From contig KB911066.1 of assembly GCA_000383295.1 (NCBI GenBank), positions 635,406 through 699,405 of the forward strand: a DNA stretch of 64,000 nt, written 5' to 3'. The DNA is from Faecalispora sporosphaeroides DSM 1294. Lineage in GTDB: Bacteria; Bacillota; Clostridia; Oscillospirales; Acutalibacteraceae. How positions within the stretch are numbered: position 1 is the first letter of the stretch; every line of letters begins with the position of its first letter. Shown here piece by piece: positions 27,587-35,397 of the stretch. Position numbers and translations under genes: made by a program. The notes under the pieces were generated by a model that saw only the letters and a program-made list of their open reading frames with translations, did not search any database and was not told the origin of the DNA.

Positions 27587-27709
27587 ATGGGAAAACACAC
27601 ACGCATCTACAACAAATTTGCGTATTGGAGTGTTGCGGACTGCGTCTGTACATACTGCCGGCACTACAATCGGAAAAAAGGCTGCATGCTCACGGAGTGC
27701 TGCTGGTAA
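27587..27709 (+). CDS. Cysteine-rich 40-residue microprotein
   Basis: Short ORF with a strong ribosome-binding site (AAAGGAGG, eight bases before ATG 27587). The product MGKHTRIYNKFAYWSVADC continues with C-x-C-x2-C in VCTYCRH and ends CMLTECCW. There are seven cysteines in the last 22 residues, in a zinc-ribbon-like arrangement. Related Cys-rich small proteins with a GKHTRIYNK(Y/F)AYWSV start are carried on clostridial integrative elements; that recollection could not be checked. It precedes the marR-MATE promoter. Confidence 0.6.
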   Translation: MGKHTRIYNKFAYWSVADCVCTYCRHYNRKKGCMLTECCW

Positions 27710-27721
27710 GGGAAGTGCCTC

Positions 27722-27773
27722 TTGAACGCAAAAGTAATTTGTGCTATATTTTAATAGTTCACAAATGAACTAT
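27722..27773 (+). promoter_or_regulatory. marR-MATE promoter and operator
   Basis: TTGAAC (27722-27727), 17-bp spacer, TATATT (27745-27750). A perfect palindrome ATAGTTCA-CAAA-TGAACTAT (27754-27773) begins four bases after the -10 and covers +1, as expected for MarR autorepression. Confidence 0.8.
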
Positions 27774-27793
27774 ATTGCTTAAAAGGATATGCT

Positions 27794-28258
27794 ATGAAAA
27801 ATACGAATTCAGAAGACCTCATCCGCCCGTACTTGCCTTATATGGCGATGGCGTGGAAGTTTGTCAAGTGGTATGATTCCTGCTTTGTGCCGATACAGCA
27901 GGAATACAGGCTGACGGCCAATGAGCGGGATATTCTGTTATTTTTGCACAATCACCAAGGGGTTAACACCGCCGCGGACATTGTCAAATACCGCTCTATT
28001 TCCAAATCCTTGGTGAGCAAATCGGTAGACAGCCTAATTCAACGCGGTTTTTTGCAGCCGCATCAAGGTTCGGACCACAGGTGTGTCTATTTGAATATAG
28101 CGCCCGAGGCTCAGAACGCTGTTATAGAGCTGTCACGCATTCAGCAGCATCTTTTTATGATGCTGGGTGACGGACTGACGGAGGATGAGTGTCGCAGCTT
28201 AAATTCTGCACTGAAAAAAATGGGGGATAACGTTGAGCGTTACTCCCGAAAGGGGTAA
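27794..28258 (+). CDS. MarR-family regulator
   Basis: A 154-residue winged-helix repressor. The HTH is INTAADIVKYRSISKSLVSK-like, with wing SDHRCVYLNIAPEA. It probably controls itself and the MATE pump encoded five bases downstream, responding to a small toxic ligand. The ribosome-binding site AAAAGGATATGCT fits ATG 27794. Confidence 0.88.
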   Translation: MKNTNSEDLIRPYLPYMAMAWKFVKWYDSCFVPIQQEYRLTANERDILLFLHNHQGVNTAADIVKYRSISKSLVSKSVDSLIQRGFLQPHQGSDHRCVYLNIAPEAQNAVIELSRIQQHLFMMLGDGLTEDECRSLNSALKKMGDNVERYSRKG

Positions 28259-28263
28259 TTCAC

Positions 28264-29634
28264 TTGCAACAGGACAAAAATACGCAATTGGCAACACAAA
28301 GCATCGGAAAGCTGTTGTTTAAGCTTTCCATTCCGGCTGTGACCGCGCAGCTAATTAATATGCTGTATAACATGGTGGATCGTATGTATATCGGACGCAT
28401 ACCCGATGTGGGGGCGCTGGCGCTCACCGGCATGGGTGTCTGCATGCCCGTCATTCTGTTGATTTCCGCCTTCGCGGCACTGGTCAGCATGGGGGGCGCA
28501 CCCCGCGCCTCCATCAAAATGGGAGAGGAAAATCATGAGGAGGCTGAGCGCATACTTGGCAACTGCACGAGTACGCTTCTTGCAATATCCTTGGTGCTGA
28601 CGGTGGTATTTCTTACCTTTGCAGAGCCGCTTCTTCTGCTCTTTGGCGCCAGCGCGGACACCATCGGCTTTGCCCTGGATTATATGCGTATCTATGTGAT
28701 GGGAACAGTGTTTGTCCAACTGGCACTGGGGCTCAACGCATTTATCACAGCGCAGGGCTTCGCCGTCACCAGCATGCTGACGGTTCTCATTGGCGCGGTG
28801 CTGAACATTGTGCTTGACCCCATCTTTATCTTTGCTTTTGATATGGGGGTGAAGGGCGCAGCGCTTGCCACGGTCATTTCGCAGGCGGTTTCTGCCGTAT
28901 GGGTAGTGCGCTTTTTGCGGGGCAAAAAATCTACTTTGCGCCTACACCTGAAAAATATGAAACCGGATCTGCCTGTGATTCTCCCCTGCCTTGCACTGGG
29001 GTCGGCCCCCTTTATCATGCAGGCCACTGAGTCGATTCTGATGATTACATTTAACACATCTCTGCAAAAATACGGCGGCGATATGGCAGTGGGCGCCATG
29101 ACTATCCTCAGCACGGTCATGCAATTCGCTTTATTGCCACTGATGGGGCTTTCACAGGGAGCGCAGCCTATTATCAGCTATAACTACGGCGCCAAAAACG
29201 CCGAGCGGGTAAAAGCGGCTTTTATTGCTTTGCTGAAAGTATCCATTCTGTTTTCCGTCTGTCTCTGGCTTGCGGTTCAGTTGTTCCCACAGATATTTGC
29301 AAATATTTTCACATCCGATACTGTGCTTGTGGCATACACCGCTCAGTATTTACGGATTTATATGGCAACAAGCGTTGTAATGGGTGTGCAGCTTGCCTGC
29401 CAGCAGACCTTTATCGCCATTGGGAATGCCAAAACCTCGTTGTTTTTGGCGTTGCTGCGCAAAGTGTTTTTGCTTATCCCGCTTATTTATATGATTCCCG
29501 TATGGATGGCGGATAAAGTGACAGCCGTTTTTCTGGCGGAGCCTGTCACCGACTTTATTGCGGTAACAGTGACGGTGATTCTGTTTGCTTTGCAGTTCCG
29601 AAAGGCCTTGCGCGGTATGAGGGCTTCCGCATAG
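28264..29634 (+). CDS. MATE-family multidrug efflux pump (MepA-like)
   Basis: A 456-residue, twelve-helix exporter. It has the MATE features KLLFKLSIPAVTAQLINMLYNMVDRMYIG at the N-terminus and a duplicated half containing GLSQGAQPIISYNYGAKN. It uses a Na+ or H+ gradient to expel cationic drugs; substrates are unknown. The start is TTG 28264 after AAAGGGG. It overlaps functionally with the MarR gene in a two-gene operon, and is adjoined at its 3' end by transposase remnants. Confidence 0.9.
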   Translation: MQQDKNTQLATQSIGKLLFKLSIPAVTAQLINMLYNMVDRMYIGRIPDVGALALTGMGVCMPVILLISAFAALVSMGGAPRASIKMGEENHEEAERILGNCTSTLLAISLVLTVVFLTFAEPLLLLFGASADTIGFALDYMRIYVMGTVFVQLALGLNAFITAQGFAVTSMLTVLIGAVLNIVLDPIFIFAFDMGVKGAALATVISQAVSAVWVVRFLRGKKSTLRLHLKNMKPDLPVILPCLALGSAPFIMQATESILMITFNTSLQKYGGDMAVGAMTILSTVMQFALLPLMGLSQGAQPIISYNYGAKNAERVKAAFIALLKVSILFSVCLWLAVQLFPQIFANIFTSDTVLVAYTAQYLRIYMATSVVMGVQLACQQTFIAIGNAKTSLFLALLRKVFLLIPLIYMIPVWMADKVTAVFLAEPVTDFIAVTVTVILFALQFRKALRGMRASA

Positions 29635-29637
29635 CTA

Positions 29638-29995
29638 TCAGCATTGCCAGCTTTTTAAGATTGATGGCAGCAAATTTAAGCTTCACCCAATTCGTCACTT
29701 GAGTTAAGCCCTTGTAGAGCGTGTAGCGCATCCCATATTTCACCTTTGCATCGGCGAACACCCGCTCAATGGTTTCTTTTCGCCTTTGGTAAAGCTCTTT
29801 GTATTTCAGTGTGTGCCTAACGTCTTCCGCCATCTCTACATAATCCTGCCACACATGCCGCGTCACCGTTTTCGTACAGTTCTGACTTTCGGTGCACTGA
29901 GAACGAGAGAGGCATTTCTCACAAATACAACTCCGGCTTTTGTATTCTCGGTATCCCTCACGATTGGTTGTCGCGTTATGTGGACGTAGGCTTTC
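29638..29995 (-). mobile_element. IS1182-family transposase, C-terminal remnant
   Basis: The reverse strand encodes LRPHNATTNREGYREY, a zinc-like CICEKCLSRSQC, TRHVWQDYVEMAEDVRH and the DDE-domain tail ERVFADAKVKYGMRYTLYKGL, ending FAAINLKKLA. This is the C-terminal third of an IS1182 transposase, including its catalytic Glu region. It starts abruptly at the junction with the IS256 fragment and ends a few bases from the MATE stop codon. It is not functional. Confidence 0.8.
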
Positions 29996-30406
29996 TTGTT
30001 CAGCTCGCTGATGGTCGAGGGGGATACCTTGCTGCCCCACAGTGCCTCCGTAATATCCTCCACCCGGTGTACGGATACTCCCGCCAGGTACATCTCAATC
30101 AGAGCCTCCTCCACGCTGCTTTCTCTGCGGCGATACCGCTCAATGATTGCCGTCTCAAAGGGTACGCCTTTCAGCCGGGGCACATTCAAGGTCACATCTC
30201 CGGAACTGGTGGTCAGATTGCGCTGGTAGTGGCCGCTGCGGTAAGCCTGCCGCTCCTTGCTGCGCTCGTAACGCGCGGCCTGCGTCAGCTTCTGCGCCTC
30301 TGCTTCCAGCAGACCGTTCAGTGTTTCCTCCACGCTGCCCCGAACCAATTCTTTAATTTGCCCCTTGATTACTTCCTCGTTTAACTGTACAAATTTTCGG
30401 ACATGG
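29995..30406 (-). mobile_element. IS256-family transposase, N-terminal remnant
   Basis: The reverse strand encodes QLNEEVIKGQIKELVRGSVE, ARYERSKERQAYRSGHY, TLNVPRLKG, TAIIERYRRRESSVEEALIEMYLAGVS (a family hallmark, split across the field limit here) and DITEALWGSKVSPSTISELNKK. The homology then breaks off inside the DDE region. An ATG with a ribosome-binding site at about 30406 is one base out of frame with the homologous frame. The remnant has both a frameshift and a truncation. Confidence 0.8.
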
Positions 30407-30661
30407 TTTGCTGTCTCCTTTCAGAATGGTGTGTGGTAACTTCATTCTATCAAAGACTGCATACTATGTCTCTTTTTATTCCATTTTCAATTTACGTTAC
30501 GCAATGTATTCTACCTCCACCCGTGGGCTTCTCCGGACTGTTTTTTGATGTCAATCGATGTGAAACAGCAAGCCTTCTCCACTTCTACGGGGGAACTTCA
30601 ATGGCGCTTTGAACAATACATTACAAATTAATAAAAAAATTGAAAAAATGATAAAATAGGA

Positions 30662-30692
30662 TTGACCCTGACGCGGCGTTATAGCTTATGAT
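30662..30692 (+). promoter_or_regulatory. MerR-type promoter with 19-bp spacer
   Basis: TTGACC (30662-30667) and TATGAT (30687-30692) are 19 bp apart, the elongated spacing that MerR activators correct by DNA distortion. The spacer is pseudo-palindromic (CTGACGC-GGCGTTATAG). Confidence 0.75.
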
Positions 30693-30717
30693 ACTCTTTG
30701 AAAGGAGGAATTCCCAC

Positions 30718-31461
30718 ATGAACGCCAACGAGGTTGCGGGCCTGACCGGCCTGAGCGTGCGCACGCTGCATCATTACGATGCAATCGGGCTGCTGTGCCC
30801 GCGGCGGAATCCGGAAAACGGGTACCGGGAGTATTCCGAAGAGAATCTGGATCGTCTGCAGCAGATCCTGTTCTTTCGGGAATGCGGGTTCCCCCTTTCC
30901 GTCATCCGCGAGCTGCTGGAAAATCCCGAATTTGACCGGGAACAGGCCTTTCAGGTGCAAAAAGCGTACCTGGTGCACGAGCGCCGGCGGATCGACACCA
31001 TGCTGGACACTCTGCTCAAAACACACAAAACATGGAAAGGAGATATCACCATGACGCCGAAAGAAAAATTTGAGGGTTTTGATTTTTCAAAGAATCCCTA
31101 TGAAGAAGAAGCGCGGCGCCGCTGGGGCGACGAAACGGTTCAGAAAAGCAGCTCCATGCTTTCCGCTCTGGGAAAAGAGGAACAGGAGAAAATCGCGCGG
31201 CAGATGGAAAACATCTTTTGCACGCTTGCACAGTGCCGTCAGCTTCCGCCGGATTCCCCCGAGGTATTGGAAAAAGTCGGGGAGTTTTATCATTTTCTGA
31301 ACGACAATTTCGGCCATCACTATTCGCCGGAAGCCTTCACGGGTTTGGGCCAAATGTATGTGGACGACCCGCGCTTCACCGAAAACATCGACCAATACGG
31401 CGAGGGCCTCTCGGCCTTTCTGGCACAGGCCATGAAGCACTATGCCGACACTTTGAACTAA
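30718..31461 (+). CDS. MerR-family regulator with TipAS antibiotic-recognition domain
   Basis: A 247-residue protein. The N-terminal MerR winged helix (LTGLSVRTLHHYDAIGLL, ENGYREYSEENL) is followed by a dimerisation coiled coil (about 85-110), then a TipAS-type all-alpha ligand domain (about 130-247) with GDETVQKSS and HHYSPEAFTGLGQMYVDDPRF. TipA/Mta relatives sense thiopeptides or multiple drugs and activate efflux or sequestration genes. Start ATG 30718 follows AAAGGAGGAATTCCCAC. Autoregulation is likely through the 19-bp-spaced promoter. Confidence 0.92.
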   Translation: MNANEVAGLTGLSVRTLHHYDAIGLLCPRRNPENGYREYSEENLDRLQQILFFRECGFPLSVIRELLENPEFDREQAFQVQKAYLVHERRRIDTMLDTLLKTHKTWKGDITMTPKEKFEGFDFSKNPYEEEARRRWGDETVQKSSSMLSALGKEEQEKIARQMENIFCTLAQCRQLPPDSPEVLEKVGEFYHFLNDNFGHHYSPEAFTGLGQMYVDDPRFTENIDQYGEGLSAFLAQAMKHYADTLN

Positions 31462-31518
31462 CGGCACCGAGTGATAACAGGGAAAGGATTTGCCCCTGCA
31501 AAACAAATTCAACAATAC

Positions 31519-31564
31519 AAAGCGGGAGCGAGCCCTTTTCATAGGGCACACTCCCGCTTTTTCT
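31519..31564 (+). terminator. Terminator of the MerR gene
   Basis: Outer stem AAAGCGGGAG/CTCCCGCTTT (31519-31560) enclosing a second stem GCCCT/AGGGC, followed by TTTTC. Intergenic and convergent with the pirin gene. Confidence 0.85.
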
Positions 31565-31589
31565 TTATGATATAGAATGGAAAAGGAAA

Positions 31590-32426
31590 TCAGTCCTTTA
31601 CAAAGGTGCCTTGATCCAGCTCCAGAAACGCCTGCTGCAGCTCCTGACGGGTGTTCATCACAATCGGCCCGCCCCAGACAATCGGTTCTTTCAGCGGAGG
31701 GCCGCTGAACAGCAGAAAGCGCACGCCCTGCGCGCTTGCCGTAACCGACAGCTCTTCTCCCTCATGGAACAAAACCGCGTGCTTTTCCTGAACCGTTCCA
31801 TCCTGCTCGGCAAAGCTGCCTTCCCCGCGCACCACATACACAAACACCGTATCCGCCGTGGGAACGGTCAAGCTCCATTCGCAGCCGGGGTTCAGCGCAA
31901 CGTCCAGCATCGTCATCGGAACAAATTCGCCCTGCCCAGGGCCGGCTGTGCCCTGGTAGCTGCCGGCGATCACACGGGTGGTGCCCGCCTCTGTTTCTAC
32001 CGCAGGTACCTGCTCGGCACGAATATCATGATATTTGGGGGCTGTCATTTTAGCTTTGGCCGGCAGGTTCAGCCAAAGCTGTACTCCCAGCATGCGGGGG
32101 CTTTCCTTCGGCATCTCCTGGTGCAGAATGCCGCCGCCCGCCGTCATCCACTGGCAGCAGCCGTTATCAATACTGCCCCGATTGCCCAAACTGTCGCCGT
32201 GCTCGATGGTTCCCTCGATCAGATAAGTGACCGTTTCGATTCCCCGATGCGGATGCCACGGAAATCCTTTCACATAATCGGCCGGATCGGTGGAATCAAA
32301 TGCGTCCAGCATCAGGAACGGATCAAAATCCTCTACGTCCGGGCGGCTGATCACGCGTACCAGACGCACCCCCGCGCCGTCATATTGTGTATTCCCGGTA
32401 ACTGTTTTACGAATGGTTCTTCTCAT
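31590..32426 (-). CDS. Pirin-family protein
   Basis: Bicupin iron protein of 278 residues. The metal ligands of the N-terminal cupin are present: H58 and H60 in FPWHPHRGIETVTY, H102 and E104 in LHQEMP. Pirins are quercetin-dioxygenase-like enzymes or redox-sensing cofactors; the physiological substrate is unknown. Start ATG 32426 follows AAAGGGGAAACAG; the longer frame to 32483 passes through the operator. A Fur box at the promoter implies iron repression. Confidence 0.9.
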   Translation of the reverse strand: MRRTIRKTVTGNTQYDGAGVRLVRVISRPDVEDFDPFLMLDAFDSTDPADYVKGFPWHPHRGIETVTYLIEGTIEHGDSLGNRGSIDNGCCQWMTAGGGILHQEMPKESPRMLGVQLWLNLPAKAKMTAPKYHDIRAEQVPAVETEAGTTRVIAGSYQGTAGPGQGEFVPMTMLDVALNPGCEWSLTVPTADTVFVYVVRGEGSFAEQDGTVQEKHAVLFHEGEELSVTASAQGVRFLLFSGPPLKEPIVWGGPIVMNTRQELQQAFLELDQGTFVKD

Positions 32427-32462
32427 GCTGTTTCCCCTTTCCGTCCTCTTGGTTTTTTGATT

Positions 32463-32520
32463 AATTATGATAATCATTCTCATGTTATTGTATTATAACA
32501 CACTGTTCCTGATTTTGCCA
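32463..32520 (-). promoter_or_regulatory. Pirin promoter with Fur box
   Basis: On the minus strand TGGCAA (32515-32520), 17 bp, TATAAT (32492-32497). Downstream at 32463-32481 lies AATTATGATAATCATTCTC, which matches the 19-bp Fur consensus GATAATGATAATCATTATC at 16 positions. Confidence 0.8.
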
Positions 32521-32596
32521 GACCTTACTTTCCGTTACCGAAGGATGACATTTCTCGTTCTTTGTGGTATATTATAATTAGAAAGGATGAGTGCCG

Positions 32597-32872
32597 ATGG
32601 AAAAAATGATACCGCGGGAAAAAATGAGCAAATCGCAGCGCAGAAAGCTGGATCTGCAAAAGCGGGCCGGTTGGGGCGGACTGAATCCCATAACCAGAAG
32701 AATGCCGAACGGTAAGGCATATAACCGAAAAAAGATTCAAAAGGGAGTGGATGATGTGTTCCGCCGTTTTGAATCTTTTTCTTTTTGCCTTATTTCAGCA
32801 GGGCCTCTTCCCATTCTTTCTCCCGAAAGCCGACCAGCACGGTTTCTCCATCCGTCAGAATCGGCCGCTTAA
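32597..32872 (+). CDS. Small basic hypothetical protein
   Basis: ORF of 91 codons with AAAGGA nine bases upstream and a TATAAT at 32573-32578. The first 50 residues are strongly basic (KSQRRKLDLQKRAGWGG, NPITRRMPNGKAYNRKK). They resemble short uncharacterised clostridial proteins with the pattern W-G-x-x-NP-x-TR-x-PN-x-KAYNRKK; this is from memory. The last 40 residues run through a terminator hairpin and antisense to the next gene, so the natural protein may be shorter than the frame. No function can be assigned. Confidence 0.5.
   Translation: MEKMIPREKMSKSQRRKLDLQKRAGWGGLNPITRRMPNGKAYNRKKIQKGVDDVFRRFESFSFCLISAGPLPILSPESRPARFLHPSESAA
32728..32781 (-). terminator. Terminator of the ArsC/Spx-like operon
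   Basis: A perfect 14-bp stem AAAAAGATTCAAAA (32729-32742) / TTTTGAATCTTTTT (32767-32780). It has T runs on both strands and lies nine bases past the stop of the minus-strand gene. Confidence 0.8.
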
Positions 32873-33149
32873 CCAGCATTCCGTCGGTGGAAAGTAGCGC
32901 CAGCTGCTGCTCCTCACTCATTTCCGGCAGTTTTTGGGAAAGTGCCTGCTCCCGGTAGGCCATGCCGCTGGTATTGAAGAATTTTTTCAGCGGAAGCCCG
33001 GATGCGCGGTACCACCGTGTCAGCTCCTCCTGTGACGGATTCTGCTCCTTGATATTCCGCACCTCAGCGGAAATTCCGTGCTCCTTCAGCCAGCGTTCGG
33101 CCTTTTGGCAGGTGGTGCATTTGGGGTAACACACAAATAAGCGCTCCAT
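32790..33149 (-). CDS. ArsC/Spx-family thioredoxin-fold protein
   Basis: A 119-residue protein of the arsenate reductase/Spx superfamily. It has CTTC at residues 11-14 (CYPKCTTCQKAERWL) and FNTSG near position 58, the YusI/YffB-like pattern. It lacks the arginine triad of true arsenate reductases in the expected places, and no arsenic genes are nearby. A redox or Spx-like role is as likely as arsenate reduction. Its ATG overlaps the stop of the upstream YwbE gene. Confidence 0.85.
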   Translation of the reverse strand: MERLFVCYPKCTTCQKAERWLKEHGISAEVRNIKEQNPSQEELTRWYRASGLPLKKFFNTSGMAYREQALSQKLPEMSEEQQLALLSTDGMLVKRPILTDGETVLVGFREKEWEEALLK

Positions 33150-33358
33150 TATTTTTCCTCCTGTTCTTCTATTACATACTGCACCCGGCCAACAATTCCG
33201 GATTCCAGCATCACCTTTATGCCGTGGGGATGGCTCGGGCTTTTTGTGAGCAGGCGTGCAACCCGCCCCCGCGTCAAACGTCCCGTCGGCTGATCCTGCT
33301 TTTGAACGACGTCTACCAATGAACCAACCGCTATATTTTTTCTTTGCTTTCCATCCAT
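33149..33358 (-). CDS. YwbE-family protein (DUF2196)
   Basis: A 69-residue basic protein with VGSLVDVVQKQDQPTGRLTRG and SHPHGIKVMLESGIVGRV, the hallmarks of YwbE/DUF2196, a KOW-like small beta-barrel of unknown function. Start ATG 33358 follows AAGGAG; the upstream extension is unsupported. It forms a two-gene operon with the ArsC/Spx-like gene. Confidence 0.88.
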   Translation of the reverse strand: MDGKQRKNIAVGSLVDVVQKQDQPTGRLTRGRVARLLTKSPSHPHGIKVMLESGIVGRVQYVIEEQEEK

Positions 33359-33568
33359 GGATTTGTTACTCCTTTTTATTTTCAACAAAAGATTATTTCA
33401 TTTTCTTTTTTGGGCTGATTGTTTTTACGGCTTACTTGAAGAAAGCGATATTCTGAAAGAGTTGGTTTTCAGCGGATGCCCCGCGTGGGATTCCGCTTAC
33501 GCGGGCTTGCCCCTCTTGCCGGGTTGGACAGAGATAAAAAGGAATCCAAACAGCTTGCGTCTGAGATG

Positions 33569-33597
33569 ATTATAACACAAATTCCATCCATTCCCAA
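33569..33597 (-). promoter_or_regulatory. Promoter of the ywbE operon
   Basis: Minus strand TTGGGA (33592-33597), 17 bp, TATAAT (33569-33574). The roughly 200-nt leader contains a CCCGCGT/ACGCGGG hairpin (33480-33505). Confidence 0.6.
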
Positions 33598-33775
33598 ACC
33601 CCTTCCGCAAAACCGCCGTATTTGAAGACCCCAAGCTCTCTTTCTGTGATATTTCTCACATGTTTCTGCAAAAGACTCTCTCCAATTGCAGGATCTTATC
33701 ATACAGAAATTTCAGGAAGGGAAATATTGACAGAAAAACGCCTCGTTTTTCTGCTCCCTTTTGGGCCGTTATCCC

Positions 33776-33804
33776 GTGACAAACCGCTCTTTTCGTTGTA
33801 TAGT
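33776..33804 (+). promoter_or_regulatory. Promoter of the second MATE gene
   Basis: GTGACA (33776-33781), 17 bp, TATAGT (33799-33804), giving a leader of about 150 nt with no recognised element. Confidence 0.65.
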
Positions 33805-33960
33805 AATACACATTGACAGTTTTTTCGTTCGATGCCATTTCAGGCCTTGTTTCTGAAAAATCTGATCGGCGCTTTGCATCTCAGTCTAATGGACAACGGC
33901 GCTCTCTTCGCCGCTACAGCTCCCGTACCCTTGCCCAAATACAGCTTTAAAGGAATTGGT

Positions 33961-35370
33961 GTGATTTTGTTGCACAGCAAAACGCTTCTCATCATAAAAC
34001 AGCGAACCTCTCACTTACTGGAACAGTATCTTTCCGGAAAAAGCATCCATTACCAGCAGGTTCTTGCGCTGGCTTTGCCCGTTTTTTTAGAGCAGGCCTT
34101 TATTCTGGGCATCAATTTTTTTAACACAGCTCTCATCAGCACCGCGGGCGTTGCGGCAATCAGCGCCGTAAACATGGTAGATTCGCTGAACCTGCTGATG
34201 ACGACGATTCTGGTGGCGGTAGCCACCGGCGGCACGGTCGTAGTGGCGCAGTACCAGGGCAGCCGCAATCAGGAGATGGTGTCGCGCTCGACCGAGCAAA
34301 CGGTGGCCGCGGTTCCCCTTCTGGCAATCGGCCTGGGTGTGGTGCTCATTCTGTTCCGCGACCCGATTTTGTGGCTGCTGTTCGGCAGCGCCGACGCAGA
34401 CGTTTTTTCAAACTCACGGCTCTATCTTTTGGGCAGTGTTCTTTCTTACCCCGCGTTTGGCCTGTATCAGGGCTGTGTCTGCTGCCTGCGCGGCGTAGGG
34501 CGCACCCGGCCCGCTCTGGCGCTTACTTTGATCACCAATGTGTCTTACGTTCTTTTGAATCTTCTGTTTATTTCTGTCTTCCACTGGGGCGTGATCGGGA
34601 TGGCCGTTGCGGTAAACATCGCGCGCGGCCTGGGTGCGGCCTGTTCGCTTCTCTTTCTCATCCGCCTGGATGATACCCTCCATTTTGATTATCGGGGCGC
34701 GCTGCGCCTGAATCAGGATATTCTGAGACGGATCATGTACATCGGCCTTCCCTTCGCGGCGGAACAGGTATTTTTCAACGGCGGCAAGCTGCTGACGCAA
34801 ACTTATATTGTCGCTCTGGGCACTTTGGCAATCACGGCGAACGCCATCGCCTGGTCGATCATCATGGTGTTACAAATTCCCAGCAACACCGTCAGCCAGG
34901 TTGCCGTAACGATTATCGGCCAATGCATGGGCCAGCGGCAGATTGACGATTCCCGCAAATTTATACGGACATTTGTGATCCTCTCGAGCGTATTCTATTT
35001 GATAATGCTGCTGCTTGTACAGCCGATGCTGCCCGGCCTGATCGGCGTTTTTAACCCGCCGGAGCAGATCATCCCCGAAGTCCGGCGCATCGTGATCGTG
35101 ACCGCGATCGCCATGCCCTTCGTGTGGTCGCTCAGCTTCATCATTCCCGCCTCCATCCGCGCGGCGGGCGACGCCAAATTCAGCTCGGTTGTTTCTCTTT
35201 GCTGCATGTGGACGTTTCGCGTTGCCGGCGGCTGGCTGCTGGCTATTCCGCTCGGCTTCGGACTCATCGGCATTTATCTGGCGATGATCCTCGAATGGGC
35301 AATCCGGGCAGGGATTTTCCTGTTCCGGGTGAAGGGAAACAAATGGTATGCGCATCACCTGATCGATTAA
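33961..35370 (+). CDS. MATE-family transporter (second)
   Basis: Twelve-helix MATE exporter of about 470 residues, only distantly related to the copy at 28264. It has ALALPVFLEQAFILGINFFNT and MVDSLNLLMTTILVAVATGG near the start, and VSQVAVTIIGQCMG in the second half. The frame is open from 33832, but homology begins only after about residue 40. GTG 33961 with AAAGGA six bases before it is the best start, and TTG 33967 is possible. Substrate unknown; no adjacent regulator. Confidence 0.85.
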   Translation: MILLHSKTLLIIKQRTSHLLEQYLSGKSIHYQQVLALALPVFLEQAFILGINFFNTALISTAGVAAISAVNMVDSLNLLMTTILVAVATGGTVVVAQYQGSRNQEMVSRSTEQTVAAVPLLAIGLGVVLILFRDPILWLLFGSADADVFSNSRLYLLGSVLSYPAFGLYQGCVCCLRGVGRTRPALALTLITNVSYVLLNLLFISVFHWGVIGMAVAVNIARGLGAACSLLFLIRLDDTLHFDYRGALRLNQDILRRIMYIGLPFAAEQVFFNGGKLLTQTYIVALGTLAITANAIAWSIIMVLQIPSNTVSQVAVTIIGQCMGQRQIDDSRKFIRTFVILSSVFYLIMLLLVQPMLPGLIGVFNPPEQIIPEVRRIVIVTAIAMPFVWSLSFIIPASIRAAGDAKFSSVVSLCCMWTFRVAGGWLLAIPLGFGLIGIYLAMILEWAIRAGIFLFRVKGNKWYAHHLID

Positions 35371-35397
35371 ACGCCCCAAAACTGGAAAGGATATCTT

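Noticed and set aside
27535..27768. 77-codon plus-strand frame over the Cys-rich microprotein
   Set aside because: It starts inside a hairpin and has no ribosome-binding site; the overlapping 40-codon frame at 27587 has a strong one.
29555..30040. 161-codon frame read as one intact transposase gene
   Set aside because: Only its middle is IS1182-like; its start lies in the IS256 remnant and its end in antisense of the MATE gene.
32790..33149. Arsenate reductase of an ars operon
   Set aside because: Thioredoxin-fold CxxC is present, but there is no arsR, arsB or acr3 nearby and the YusI/Spx-like family is a better fit.
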